Below, one piece after another: positions 1 to 8,225 of a stretch of 64,000 bases of DNA. The DNA is from Massilia soli (GTDB lineage: Bacteria > Pseudomonadota > Gammaproteobacteria > Burkholderiales > Burkholderiaceae_D): the NCBI RefSeq assembly GCF_016809835.1, contig NZ_JAFBIL020000008.1, positions 186,001 through 250,000 of the forward strand, in the 5' to 3' direction. The position numbers were made by a program, and so were the translations under genes. Position 1 is the stretch's first letter. Each line of letters begins with the position of its first letter. Below the pieces are notes generated by a model that saw only the letters and a program-made list of their open reading frames with translations, made no database searches and was not told the DNA's origin.

Positions 1-1837
1 CTGCCAGGCGCGGCGCCTTGCCGGTGCGCGTCATCGTGTGCCACTGGTCGCGCACCCGGCCCGTATTGAGCGACAGAGGATAGTCCGGGCTGGCCGCATG
101 CACCGGCGCGCGCGGCGCGGTCGGCACCAGCCTGCCGCCGCATTCGATGCGCCTGGTGCCCAGCGCGGCGCCCTGGGTTACCGGCCACTGCACCGGATCG
201 AGGGTGTCGTAGTTGCGCTCACCGAGTCCGGTCAGCCCTTCCAGGTTGAAGACGCGCTTGACGCAGCCCGCGCCGGTGCCGTTGCGCCAGCTGCTCAGGC
301 GCGCATGCTCGTCGAAGATTTCATGCGCCGCGCGGAAGTCGAAACCGCCGAAGCCCATGCGCTGCGCGACCTGGCACAGGATCTTCCAGTCCGCCCTTGC
401 CTCGCCCGGCGCCGGCAAAAAGGCGCGCTGGCGCGAGATGCAGCGCTCCGAATTGGTCACGGTGCCGTCCTTCTCGCCCCAGCCGAGCGCCGGCAGCAGC
501 ACGTGGGCGAACGCCGTCGTGTCGGTACTGGCCATGATGTCCGACACCACCACCAGTTCGCACTTCCCGAGCGCGCGCTGGACCTGGTTGGCATCGGGCA
601 TGCTGACCATCGGATTGGTCCCGATCACCCACACCGCCTTGACCTTGCCCGCTTCAATCGCCTGGAACAGGTCGACCGCTTTCAGCCCCGCCCTGGCGGC
701 GATGCGCGGCGACTTCCAGAATCCCTGTACCAGCTCGGCATGCTCGGGATTGTCGAGTTCCATGTGCGCGGCCAGCATGTTGGCCAGCCCGCCCACCTCG
801 CGCCCGCCCATCGCGTTCGGCTGTCCGGTCAGCGAAAACGGCCCCATGCCCGGCTTGCCGATGCGGCCCGTGGCAAGGTGGCAGTTGATGATGCTGTTGA
901 CCTTGTCGGTGCCGGCGGAGGACTGGTTGACCCCCTGCGAATAGGCGGTGACGACTTTGGGCGTGGCCGCAAAGGCGCGGTAGAACGCGCGCACCTTGGA
1001 CGGCTCGATGCGGCACACGCGCGCCACTTCCAACGGATCGGCGCAATCGACATTGGCCACCGCCAGCGCCGCCGCCAGCCCGGTGGTGCGGGCTGCAACA
1101 AACGCGCCGTCCATCACGCCCTCGCGCGCCAGGTGGCTGAGCAGGCCATTGAACAGCCAGACGTCGGTACCGGCGGCGATCGGCAAATGCAGGTCGGCGA
1201 TCTCGCAGGTGGCAGTGCGGCGCGGGTCGATCACCACCACCATCACCTCCGGGCGGCGCTCCTTGAGCCGCGCGATACGCTGGAACAGCACCGGATGGCA
1301 CCAGGCGGCATTCGAGCCGGCCAGTACCACCATGTCGGCAAGGTCGAAGTCTTCGTAGCAGCCCGGCACGATGTCGGCGCCGAACGCGCGCTTGTGTCCC
1401 GCCACCGACGACGACATGCACAGGCGCGAGTTGGTATCGATGTTGGCGCTGCCGATGTAGCCCTTCATCAGCTTGTTGGCGACGTAGTAGTCTTCGGTCA
1501 GCAACTGGCCGGACACGTACAGCGCCACCGAACCCGGGCCGTGCCTGGCGATGATGTCGCTGAATCCGGCCGCAACGCGCCCCAGCGCTTCGTCCCACGA
1601 AGCCTGCCGCAGCCCGTCCTCGCCGCGCAGCTGCGGATGCAGCAGGCGCCCTTCGAGGCCCAGGGTTTCACCCAGCGCCGATCCCTTCACGCACAATTTT
1701 CCGAGGTTGGCAGGATGGGTGGCATCGCCGCCAACGACGATGCCGCCGTCAGCCTGCGGCGTCGCCTGCACGCCGCAACCGACGCCGCAATAGGCGCAGG
1801 TGGTGCGCACGGCCAGCGGAAGCGTCGACAGCTTCAT
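1..1837 (-). CDS. nasA: Assimilatory nitrate reductase catalytic subunit NasA (3' end outside window)
   Basis: Reduces nitrate to nitrite in the cytoplasm with a bis-MGD molybdenum cofactor and a [4Fe-4S] cluster. The translation starts at an ATG that overlaps the stop of the upstream flavoprotein gene (ATGA), and about 612 codons are inside the window. The N-terminus carries the cluster ligands C14-x2-C17-x3-C21 and C49 (CAYCGVGC and KLCVKG), followed by the family pattern SVALYVSGQ, then TEDYYVANK and DTNSRLCMSS, which are typical of NasA/NapA-type oxidoreductases. There is no Tat signal before the cysteines, so this is a cytoplasmic assimilatory enzyme rather than periplasmic NapA. It is the last visible gene of the narK-nirB-nirD-nasC operon. 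The gene runs off the left edge, so the C-terminal part, including any extra BFD-like domain, cannot be judged. Confidence 0.93.
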   Translation of the reverse strand, partial: MKLSTLPLAVRTTCAYCGVGCGVQATPQADGGIVVGGDATHPANLGKLCVKGSALGETLGLEGRLLHPQLRGEDGLRQASWDEALGRVAAGFSDIIARHGPGSVALYVSGQLLTEDYYVANKLMKGYIGSANIDTNSRLCMSSSVAGHKRAFGADIVPGCYEDFDLADMVVLAGSNAAWCHPVLFQRIARLKERRPEVMVVVIDPRRTATCEIADLHLPIAAGTDVWLFNGLLSHLAREGVMDGAFVAARTTGLAAALAVANVDCADPLEVARVCRIEPSKVRAFYRAFAATPKVVTAYSQGVNQSSAGTDKVNSIINCHLATGRIGKPGMGPFSLTGQPNAMGGREVGGLANMLAAHMELDNPEHAELVQGFWKSPRIAARAGLKAVDLFQAIEAGKVKAVWVIGTNPMVSMPDANQVQRALGKCELVVVSDIMASTDTTAFAHVLLPALGWGEKDGTVTNSERCISRQRAFLPAPGEARADWKILCQVAQRMGFGGFDFRAAHEIFDEHARLSSWRNGTGAGCVKRVFNLEGLTGLGERNYDTLDPVQWPVTQGAALGTRRIECGGRLVPTAPRAPVHAASPDYPLSLNTGRVRDQWHTMTRTGKAPRLA

Positions 1838-3054
1838 GCGCACATCGCTTCGCCGAACAGCAGGTGGCCGCGAATGCGGCCGATGTCGGCGTTCGAGCGG
1901 ATCAGGTCGAAGTACCACGGCCCGTCCTGCACGTCGCCGTACAGCACGGCGCCGCTCAGGCGGTTGCCCGAGACGACCAGCCGCTTGTAGACGCCGCGGC
2001 GCGGATCGCGCAGCACCAGGTCCTCGCTGCCTTCGCCGCCGATGAAGTCGCCCGCCGAATACAGCTCGACCCCGGTCACCTTGAGGCGCGTCGCGGTGGC
2101 CTCCTGCACGTAGCGGCGGTGGCCCGCGCCGGCCAGGTGGGCGGCGCACACCCGCGCCTGTTCCCAGATCGGCGCGACCAGGCCAAAGGTGGCGCTGCGG
2201 TGCTGGACGCACTCGCCCACGGCGTACACGCGCGGATCGTAGGTCTGCAAGGTGTCGTCCACCACGATGGCGCGGTCGCAATGCAGGCCGCTGTCGCGCG
2301 CCAGCGCGATGTTCGGCCGCACTCCCGCCGCCATCACCACCAGGTCGGCCGGGATCTCGCTGCCGTCCTTGAAGCGCACGCCAGCCACCTTGCCGTTGCC
2401 GGTGATTTCGGCGGTATGCGCGCCCAGCATGAAGCGCAGTCCCTTGTCTTCCAGCGCGCCCTTGAGCAGCAGCGAGGCGTGCTTGTCGAGCTGCTGGTTC
2501 ATCAGGCTGTCGGTGACATGCACCACGGTGACGTCCATGCCGCGCCGTTTCAGCCCGTTGGCCGCTTCCAGCCCGAGCAGCCCGCCGCCGATCACCACGG
2601 CATGGCGGCCGATCGCCGCGGCCCGCAGCATCGTGTCGACATCGTCCAGGTCGCGAAACCCCACCACCCCCGGCAGTTCGTGACCCGGCACCGGCACGAT
2701 GAACGGGCGCGATCCGGTCGCCAGCAGCAGGCGGTCGTAGCGCACCTCGCGGCCCGATTGCGAGTGGACCGTGCGGCGCACCCGATCGATGCGCACTACC
2801 GGGTCGCCCGAATGCAGCGCGATGCGGTTTTCCGCATACCACTGGCGCGGATGCAGGACGATATCCTCGGCGTTCTTTTCGCCCGCCAGCACCGGCGAGA
2901 GCAGGATGCGGTTGTAGTTCACGTGCGGCTCGGCGCCGAATACGGTGATGTCATACAGCTCCGGCGCCAGCTTCTGCAGCTCTTCCACGGTGCGCATGCC
3001 GGCCATGCCGTTGCCGATCACGACCAGCGCCGGCTTTGCTGCGGCGGAGCTCAT
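1834..3054 (-). CDS. FAD/NAD(P)H oxidoreductase, NasC-like electron-transfer subunit of nitrate reductase
   Basis: A 406-residue pyridine-nucleotide-disulfide-type flavoprotein. It starts with the FAD-binding loop VIGNGMAGMR, has LLLATGSRPF in the middle of the FAD domain, a second Rossmann loop VIGGGLLGLEAA for NAD(P)H, and the closing FAD motif VYAVGECVQH. It resembles the N-terminal half of NirB but lacks the siroheme and iron-sulfur parts, as NasC of Klebsiella does. NasC passes electrons from NADH to NasA, and the position between nirD and nasA with 4-bp overlaps on both sides supports the same role here. A stand-alone rubredoxin or ferredoxin reductase is the alternative, but the operon makes NasC more likely. 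Confidence 0.85.
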   Translation of the reverse strand: MSSAAAKPALVVIGNGMAGMRTVEELQKLAPELYDITVFGAEPHVNYNRILLSPVLAGEKNAEDIVLHPRQWYAENRIALHSGDPVVRIDRVRRTVHSQSGREVRYDRLLLATGSRPFIVPVPGHELPGVVGFRDLDDVDTMLRAAAIGRHAVVIGGGLLGLEAANGLKRRGMDVTVVHVTDSLMNQQLDKHASLLLKGALEDKGLRFMLGAHTAEITGNGKVAGVRFKDGSEIPADLVVMAAGVRPNIALARDSGLHCDRAIVVDDTLQTYDPRVYAVGECVQHRSATFGLVAPIWEQARVCAAHLAGAGHRRYVQEATATRLKVTGVELYSAGDFIGGEGSEDLVLRDPRRGVYKRLVVSGNRLSGAVLYGDVQDGPWYFDLIRSNADIGRIRGHLLFGEAMCA

Positions 3055-3398
3055 GCGCCAACCCAGACCGTGCCGCCCTCGATGCGCGCCCGGTAGCGCG
3101 GCACCGAGTGCTCAGGCGCTTCCAGGCACTCGCCGGTGGCCAGGTCGAAGTGGTGCTTGTAGATCGGCGAGGCGACGACGATGCGCTCGCCGACGCTGCC
3201 AACCAGCCCGCGCGCCAGCACCGACGCGCCGCTGTTCGGATCGACGTTACCGATCGCGAACACGCGCTGTTCACCCGAGGCGACCCGGAACACGGCCACC
3301 TGCTTGCCGTTGACCAGCGCGCAGACGCCGGTGTCGGGCACGATGTCGTCGATCGGGCAAATGGCGGTCCAGGTCTGGAGTTCGATATCACGGTGCAT
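3051..3398 (-). CDS. nirD: Nitrite reductase (NADH) small subunit NirD
   Basis: A 115-residue small subunit of the cytoplasmic NADH-dependent nitrite reductase, which reduces nitrite to ammonium together with NirB. The length and the pattern TWTAICPIDDI near the start, VFAIGNVDP in the middle and SPIYKHHFDLATGECLE near the end match the Rieske-like NirD fold. The usual Rieske cysteines are absent, as is normal for NirD. The open frame extends much further upstream, but this ATG is preferred because it follows nirB by 13 bp, has a GGGAGACC ribosome-binding site and gives the family length. Its stop overlaps the start of the next gene (ATGA), indicating translational coupling. Confidence 0.93.
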   Translation of the reverse strand: MHRDIELQTWTAICPIDDIVPDTGVCALVNGKQVAVFRVASGEQRVFAIGNVDPNSGASVLARGLVGSVGERIVVASPIYKHHFDLATGECLEAPEHSVPRYRARIEGGTVWVGA

Positions 3399-3411
3399 GG
3401 CGGTCTCCCGG

Positions 3412-5946
3412 TCAGGCCGATTGTTGGACAGCGATCGGAATGACGCGCTTGCGCTCTTCCACGGTGGCCGGGCGGATCTGGCCGCGCTCCGGCATGAATA
3501 CGACGTTCTGGTCGGGCTGGTCGCTGTTGACGAAGTGGCGGAAGCGCTTGCGCGTCTCCGGATCGCTGACGGCGCTTTTCCATTCGCAGGCGTAGGTGTC
3601 GACGACGTGCTGCATGTCCGCTTCCAGTTCTGCGGCGATGCCGAGCTTGTCGTCGAGCACCACGTCCTGCAGGTACGCCAGGCCGCCTTCGAGGTTGTCG
3701 CGCCAGACGCTGGTGCGCTGCAGCCGGTCGGCGGTGCGCACATAAAACATCAGGAAACGGTCGACGTAGCGCACCACGGTTTGCTCATCGAGCCCGCTCG
3801 CGATCAGCTCCGCGTGGCGCGGCTTCATGCCGCCGTTGCCGCATACGTACAGGTTCCATCCGGCTTCGGTGGCGATCAGGCCGACGTCCTTGCCCTGCGC
3901 TTCGGCGCATTCGCGGGTGCATCCGGACACCCCGAACTTGATCTTGTGGGGCGTGCGCAAGCCCTTGTAGCGGTTCTCGAGGCGGATCGCAAAGGCCAGG
4001 CTGTCGTCGACGCCATAGCGGCACCAGGTCGAGCCAACGCACGACTTGACCGTGCGCAGCGACTTGCCGTACGCATGCCCCGATTCGAAGCCTGCGGCGA
4101 TCAGCTCTTCCCAGATCAAGGGAAGCTGGTCGACGCGCGCGCCGAACAGGTCGACCCGCTGGCCGCCGGTGATCTTGGTGTACAGCCCGTACTTCTTGGC
4201 GACCTGGCCGACCGCGATCAGGCCGTCGGCCGTGACTTCGCCGCCCGGCATGCGCGGCACCACCGAATAGGTGCCGTCCTTCTGGATATTCCCGAGGAAG
4301 TAATCGTTCGAATCCTGCAGGCTGGCGTGAACCGGCGCCAGCACGAAGTCGTTCCAGGTCGAGGCCAGGATATTGGCCGCCATCGGTTTGCAGATGTCGC
4401 ATCCGAGCCCGCTGCCGTGCTGCGCGAGCAGCGCGGCGAAGGTGCGGATCTTGCCGGCCTTGACGATGTGGTAGAGCTCCTGGCGGGTATGGGGAAAATG
4501 CTCGCACACGTGGTTGTTGACGGCCAGGCCCTGCTTTTTCATCTCGGCCTTCATCACCTGGGTCACCAGCGGCACGCAGCCGCCGCACGCGCTACCGGCG
4601 CCGGTGCGGCTTTTCAGCGCGCCAATGCTGGTGGCGCCCGCGCTTACCGCCTCGCACAGCACGCCCTTCGAGACGTCGTTGCAGGAGCAGATCTGGCAGG
4701 CGTCGGGCAGCGCATCGACGCCAAGCATCGGCCGCGCCTTGCCATCGGCTTGCGGCAGGATCAGGAACTCCGGCGCCTCCGGCAGCGCGATCTTGTTGAG
4801 CATCATCTGCAGCAGCGTCCCGTACTCGGAGGCGTCGCCGATCATCACGGCGCCCAGCAGGTATTTGCCGCACTCGGACACGACGATCTTCTTGTACACC
4901 TGCTTGCGCTCGTCGGTGAACTGGTACGCGCGGCTGCCGGCGGTGCTGCCATGCGCGTCGCCGATGCTGGCCACATCGACGCCCATCAGCTTGAGCTTGG
5001 TGCTCATGTCGGCGCCGTTGAACGCCGCGGCTTCGCCTGCCAGGTGGCGCGCAGCCACCCGCGCCATGTCATAGCCCGGCGCCACCAGCCCGAAGGCGGT
5101 GCCGTTCCATGCGGCGCACTCGCCCACGGCATAGACATCCGGGTCCGATGTCAGGCAGCTGTCGTCGATGGCGATGCCGCCGCGCGCGCCCACCGCCAGG
5201 CCGCCTGCGCGCGCCAGTTCGTCGCGCGGCCGGATCCCGGCCGAGAACACGATCATGTCGGCGTCGAGCGCGCCGCCGTCGGCGAAGCGCATGCGGTGCG
5301 TGCCGGCTTCGCCGTCGACGATCTCCAGCGTGTTCTTCTGGGTATGCACGGTCACGCCCAGCCCTTCGATCCGGGCGCGCAGGATGCGCGCGCCGTTGTC
5401 GTCGACCTGCACCGCCATCAGGCGCGGCGCGAATTCGACCACGTGGGTCTCCAGGCCCATGTCGCGCAGCGCCTTGGCGCATTCGAGGCCCAGCAGGCCG
5501 CCGCCGATCACCACGCCGGTTCTTGACCGGGCGCCGCATTCGCGCATCGCTTCAAGGTCCTCGATGGTGCGGTAGACGAAGCAGTCCTTGCGGTCCCTGC
5601 CAGGCAGCGGCGGCACGAACGGCGTCGACCCGGTGGCGAACACCAGCTTGTCGTAGCCGAGCACTTCGCCGCCGGCCAGGGTCACGGTGCGCGCCGCACG
5701 GTCCACGTCCAGCGCGCGGGCGTTCAGCTTGAGCGTGACGTCGCTGCGCTCGAAGAAGCCCGGCTTGACCAGCGACAGCTCGTCCGCCGTCTTCCCGGAA
5801 AAGAACTCGGACAGGTGGACCCGGTCGTAGGCGGGGCGCGGCTCTTCGCACAGCACGGTGATGTGCAGTCCAGGAACGCCGCCGTCCAGCAGGCTCTCGA
5901 TGAATTTGTGGCCAACCATGCCGTGGCCGATGACGATGATGTTCAT
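3412..5946 (-). CDS. nirB: Nitrite reductase (NADH) large subunit NirB
   Basis: An 844-residue siroheme enzyme that reduces nitrite to ammonium with NADH. The order of parts is canonical: N-terminal FAD domain (VIGHGMVGHK), NAD domain (VIGGGLLGLECAKAL), FAD closing motif VYAVGECAAW, then the BFD-like [2Fe-2S] segment CQICSCNDV with CGGC, then the sulfite/nitrite reductase half. The siroheme/[4Fe-4S] ligands are visible as CVGSTWCRYG and later GVSGCTRECAE. All key cysteines are present and the length is normal, so the protein should be functional. It lies 12 bp after narK and 13 bp before nirD in the nitrate-assimilation operon. Confidence 0.96.
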   Translation of the reverse strand: MNIIVIGHGMVGHKFIESLLDGGVPGLHITVLCEEPRPAYDRVHLSEFFSGKTADELSLVKPGFFERSDVTLKLNARALDVDRAARTVTLAGGEVLGYDKLVFATGSTPFVPPLPGRDRKDCFVYRTIEDLEAMRECGARSRTGVVIGGGLLGLECAKALRDMGLETHVVEFAPRLMAVQVDDNGARILRARIEGLGVTVHTQKNTLEIVDGEAGTHRMRFADGGALDADMIVFSAGIRPRDELARAGGLAVGARGGIAIDDSCLTSDPDVYAVGECAAWNGTAFGLVAPGYDMARVAARHLAGEAAAFNGADMSTKLKLMGVDVASIGDAHGSTAGSRAYQFTDERKQVYKKIVVSECGKYLLGAVMIGDASEYGTLLQMMLNKIALPEAPEFLILPQADGKARPMLGVDALPDACQICSCNDVSKGVLCEAVSAGATSIGALKSRTGAGSACGGCVPLVTQVMKAEMKKQGLAVNNHVCEHFPHTRQELYHIVKAGKIRTFAALLAQHGSGLGCDICKPMAANILASTWNDFVLAPVHASLQDSNDYFLGNIQKDGTYSVVPRMPGGEVTADGLIAVGQVAKKYGLYTKITGGQRVDLFGARVDQLPLIWEELIAAGFESGHAYGKSLRTVKSCVGSTWCRYGVDDSLAFAIRLENRYKGLRTPHKIKFGVSGCTRECAEAQGKDVGLIATEAGWNLYVCGNGGMKPRHAELIASGLDEQTVVRYVDRFLMFYVRTADRLQRTSVWRDNLEGGLAYLQDVVLDDKLGIAAELEADMQHVVDTYACEWKSAVSDPETRKRFRHFVNSDQPDQNVVFMPERGQIRPATVEERKRVIPIAVQQSA

Positions 5947-5958
5947 GCTGGTATCTCC

Positions 5959-7263
5959 TCAGGATGCAACCGCGCCGGACGCCAGCGCAGGCCCGCCGGT
6001 ACCGGCGGTAAAGCGAACCGCAATCGCGCACAGCGCCGATACGAGTACCAGGCCGCTCAGGATCGACAGGGTGTGGCGGATGTCGCCGGTGCCTTTCATC
6101 AAAAATCCGGCCATCACCGCGCCGACGTTGCCGCCGGCGCCGATGATGCCGGCCACGCCGCCGAGCGCCTTGCGGTCGATGAACGGCACCAGCGCGTAGG
6201 TCGCGCCGCATGCCATGTGGGTAAACAGGCCGAACACCAGCATCGCGGCGATGGCAAAGGCGATGCTGTCGGCGCGCGCGAACCACAGCAGGCCGAGGCC
6301 TTCGCCGATCATCAGGATGAACAGCAGCGTGACGCGGCTGTTGAGGGTGCCGCGCAGCGCCAGCTTGTCGGACATAAAGCCGCCCAGCGCGCGCGCGAAC
6401 AGCGCCAGCAGGCCGAAGCTCCCCGCCGCCATGCCGGCCTGGCCGATGCTCAGGTCGAAGTTGTCGACGTAGTAGACGGCGGCGATATTGTGGATGAAGA
6501 TTTCGATGCCGAAGCAGGCGCCGTAGGCGACGAACAACAGCCACACGCGGTAGTTGGCAGCGGCGGCGCGGAAGCTGGCCCAGCCGCCCTTTTTGCCCGC
6601 CTCGACCGGGATGCCGGCCGCGCGCATGGCGTCGTAGTTACCGTCGGGGCAATCCTGCGTGTAGCGCCAGTACAGCACCGCCATGACCAGCATCAGCACC
6701 CCCGGCACCACCAGCGCGGCGCGCCAGCCCAGGCTCTCGGAGACACCCAGCATCAGCAGCGCGCCGAGCAGCAGCGGCATCAGCGCCTGCGCGGCGCCGC
6801 CGCCGGCGTTGCCCCAGCCGGCGGCGGCGGCGTTGGCCGTCCCCACCACGTTCGGGCCGAACATGACCGAGGTGTGGTACTGGGTAATGACGAAGCTGGC
6901 CCCGACCGCGCCGATCAGCAGCCGGAAGAACAGGAAGCTGTCGTAGCTTTGGGCGGCCGCCACCCCCAGCACCGGGATCGCGCCCAGCGCGAGCAGCCAG
7001 GTATAGGTCTTGCGGGGGCCGTAGCGGTCGCACATCGGCCCGACCGCCAGACGCACCAGGATCGTGATGGCCACCGCGGCGATATTGATGTTGGCGATCT
7101 GCCCGATGGTCAGGCCGAACTCGCCTTTGATGACCGGCATCAGCGGCGCGCAGGCGAACCAGGCGAAGAAGCAGGTGAAAAACGCCATCCAGGTCAGGTG
7201 GAAGGCACGCATCTGCGGCGTGCGGATGGTGAACAGGTCGATCCGGCTTGCTTTTGATGCCAT
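5959..7263 (-). CDS. narK: Nitrate/nitrite MFS transporter (NarK/NasA family)
   Basis: A 12-helix major facilitator protein for uptake of nitrate (or export of nitrite), first gene of the operon. Helix 1 begins near MAFFTCFFAWFACAPL, a typical NarK opening. The loop after helix 2 has the MFS motif VGPMCDRYGPRKTY, and the nitrate-porter-like glycine-rich segment GWGNAGGGAAQALMP is present in helix 5. I chose the ATG giving 434 residues (MASKASRID). A TTG five codons upstream is also open, but it sits directly on the T-tract of the attenuator, so translation from there is unlikely. The sigma-54 promoter and leader immediately upstream control this gene and everything behind it. Confidence 0.93.
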   Translation of the reverse strand: MASKASRIDLFTIRTPQMRAFHLTWMAFFTCFFAWFACAPLMPVIKGEFGLTIGQIANINIAAVAITILVRLAVGPMCDRYGPRKTYTWLLALGAIPVLGVAAAQSYDSFLFFRLLIGAVGASFVITQYHTSVMFGPNVVGTANAAAAGWGNAGGGAAQALMPLLLGALLMLGVSESLGWRAALVVPGVLMLVMAVLYWRYTQDCPDGNYDAMRAAGIPVEAGKKGGWASFRAAAANYRVWLLFVAYGACFGIEIFIHNIAAVYYVDNFDLSIGQAGMAAGSFGLLALFARALGGFMSDKLALRGTLNSRVTLLFILMIGEGLGLLWFARADSIAFAIAAMLVFGLFTHMACGATYALVPFIDRKALGGVAGIIGAGGNVGAVMAGFLMKGTGDIRHTLSILSGLVLVSALCAIAVRFTAGTGGPALASGAVAS

Positions 7264-7276
7264 CGGGTGTCCCGTC

Positions 7277-7320
7277 AAAAAAAAAAGCGCCCGCGCCCGC
7301 CCGGTGCTGCCGGGCGGCGC
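7277..7320 (-). terminator. Intrinsic terminator/attenuator in the narK leader
   Basis: On the minus strand a GC-only hairpin (GCGCCGCCCGG, loop, CCGGGC and GGCGC, with one bulged G) is followed by ten consecutive T residues. It lies between the promoter and the narK start, only 13 bp before the ATG. It can therefore only make sense as a conditional terminator for the nitrate operon, to be overridden by the antiterminator NasT. Confidence 0.88.
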
Positions 7321-7336
7321 GGACGCCGTTGTCCTG

Positions 7337-7385
7337 CCGGCCCCTCGTTGGGCCAGCGCGTGTATGCAGGGATCGCCATTGACCC
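7337..7385 (-). ncRNA. ANTAR-type two-hexaloop antitermination leader RNA
   Basis: Two adjacent hairpins precede the terminator on the transcribed (minus) strand. The first (7370-7385) has stem GGGUC/GAUCC with one G-U pair and hexaloop AAUGGC. The second (7337-7356) has stem GGCCC/GGGCC, extendable by two pairs, and hexaloop AACGAG. Both loops have six bases with A at position 1 and G at position 4, which is the known signature for RNA bound by ANTAR proteins such as NasR, EutV and NasT. About 13 bases separate the stems. The order hairpin 1, hairpin 2, terminator matches characterised nitrate leaders. Folding was done by eye only. Confidence 0.82.
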
Positions 7386-7400
7386 GATACCACGTTGTTT

Positions 7401-7416
7401 AGCAAGTGCCGTGCCA
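7401..7416 (-). promoter_or_regulatory. Sigma-54 promoter of the nitrate-assimilation operon
   Basis: On the minus strand the sequence TGGCACGGCACTTGCT matches the sigma-54 consensus TGGCACG-N4-TTGCW exactly, with GG and GC at the -24 and -12 positions. The predicted transcription start is near 7390, so the transcript begins about five bases before the first ANTAR hairpin. Sigma-54 dependence implies an enhancer-binding activator, most likely NtrC under nitrogen limitation. I did not find a clear NtrC site in the 100 bp upstream. Confidence 0.88.
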
Positions 7417-7512
7417 TGTAATGACAGGGGGAAGCGGAGGCCGGTTTGGCGCCGCTGGCGCCACATCGCAGTGCGGCGCGCGCCCGAAAATGATGCAATG
7501 CACCAGAAGGTA

Positions 7513-8109
7513 CTAGCGCTCCAGCAGTTCTTCGACGTCGAGCAGGCGCTGGGCCACCTCGGCCAGCTTGAGCTTCTTGTTCATTGCCATGCTGCGCATC
7601 TTTTGGTACGCCTCGTCCTCGCCCAGCTGATGGCGCGCCATCAAGATCCCCTTGGCGCGGTCGATGACCTTGCGCTCGGCCAGCTTGGTGCGCGCGCCGT
7701 GCAGCTCGTCGAGCAGCCTGCCCTGCTGGCGGAAGCGCGCCATGGCAACGCCCAGCACCGCGCGAACGCGGCCGGGCTCGACGCCGTCGATGACATAGGC
7801 CGCCACGCCGGCGGACAGGGCGGCATCGATGCTGCCGCCGCGCGCATCGCTGGTAAACAGCGCCATCGGGCGGCGCGCGTCGCCGCAGGCGCGCGCCACG
7901 GTTGACGCCAGCTGCCCCGCGTCGCCCGGCGTGCTGAGCACGATCAGCTCCGGCTGGTGCTGCGCCAGCTGGGCCGAAAGCGAGCGATCCGGCGCCACGT
8001 CGGCCACGATGGTGCAGCCGGCCTGCAGCAGGCAGGCGCGCAGCAGCTGTCCGCTCGCCTCGTCGGTCGACACGATCAGGGTATGGAGCGTAGCGGTCAC
8101 AGAATTCAT
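7513..8109 (-). CDS. nasT: ANTAR-domain antiterminator NasT
   Basis: A 198-residue regulator that binds leader RNA and prevents termination of nitrate-assimilation transcripts. Residues about 8-125 form a receiver-like domain. Where a receiver would have its phospho-aspartate this one reads ELIVLSTPGD (Ser in place of Asp), so it is a pseudo-receiver. The C-terminal part has the ANTAR signature: KVIDRAKGILMARHQLGEDE, then YQKMRSMAMNKKLKLAEVAQ. It ends 250 bp upstream of narK on the same strand, and the matching two-hairpin RNA lies in that gap. NasT is normally held inactive by the nitrate sensor NasS; no nasS gene is next to it here. Confidence 0.93.
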   Translation of the reverse strand: MNSVTATLHTLIVSTDEASGQLLRACLLQAGCTIVADVAPDRSLSAQLAQHQPELIVLSTPGDAGQLASTVARACGDARRPMALFTSDARGGSIDAALSAGVAAYVIDGVEPGRVRAVLGVAMARFRQQGRLLDELHGARTKLAERKVIDRAKGILMARHQLGEDEAYQKMRSMAMNKKLKLAEVAQRLLDVEELLER

Positions 8110-8225
8110 GGGGTCCTGGTGCGGATCGTCGATACCCCGTATCTAGCAAGATGCGCGCCATCTTCTGCTTGCGCGTTCACAATTCTGTTGCTATACATGC
8201 GGCTTGACCTGATTAGGATAAACCG

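Noticed and set aside
38..1990. 650-codon open frame on the plus strand opposite nasA
   Set aside because: It is an antisense shadow produced by high GC content. It has Arg/Ala/His-rich low-complexity composition, no domain and no ribosome-binding site, while the opposite strand encodes a clear nitrate reductase.
3181..5526. 781-codon plus-strand frame across nirB and nirD
   Set aside because: Antisense to well-defined nirB and nirD; composition is His/Asp/Arg-rich as expected for a shadow frame.
7420..7512. Possible NtrC-binding sites upstream of the sigma-54 promoter
   Set aside because: The best candidate (GCACT, seven bases, GGCGC) has the wrong spacing and mismatches to the TGCACC-N5-GGTGCA pattern.
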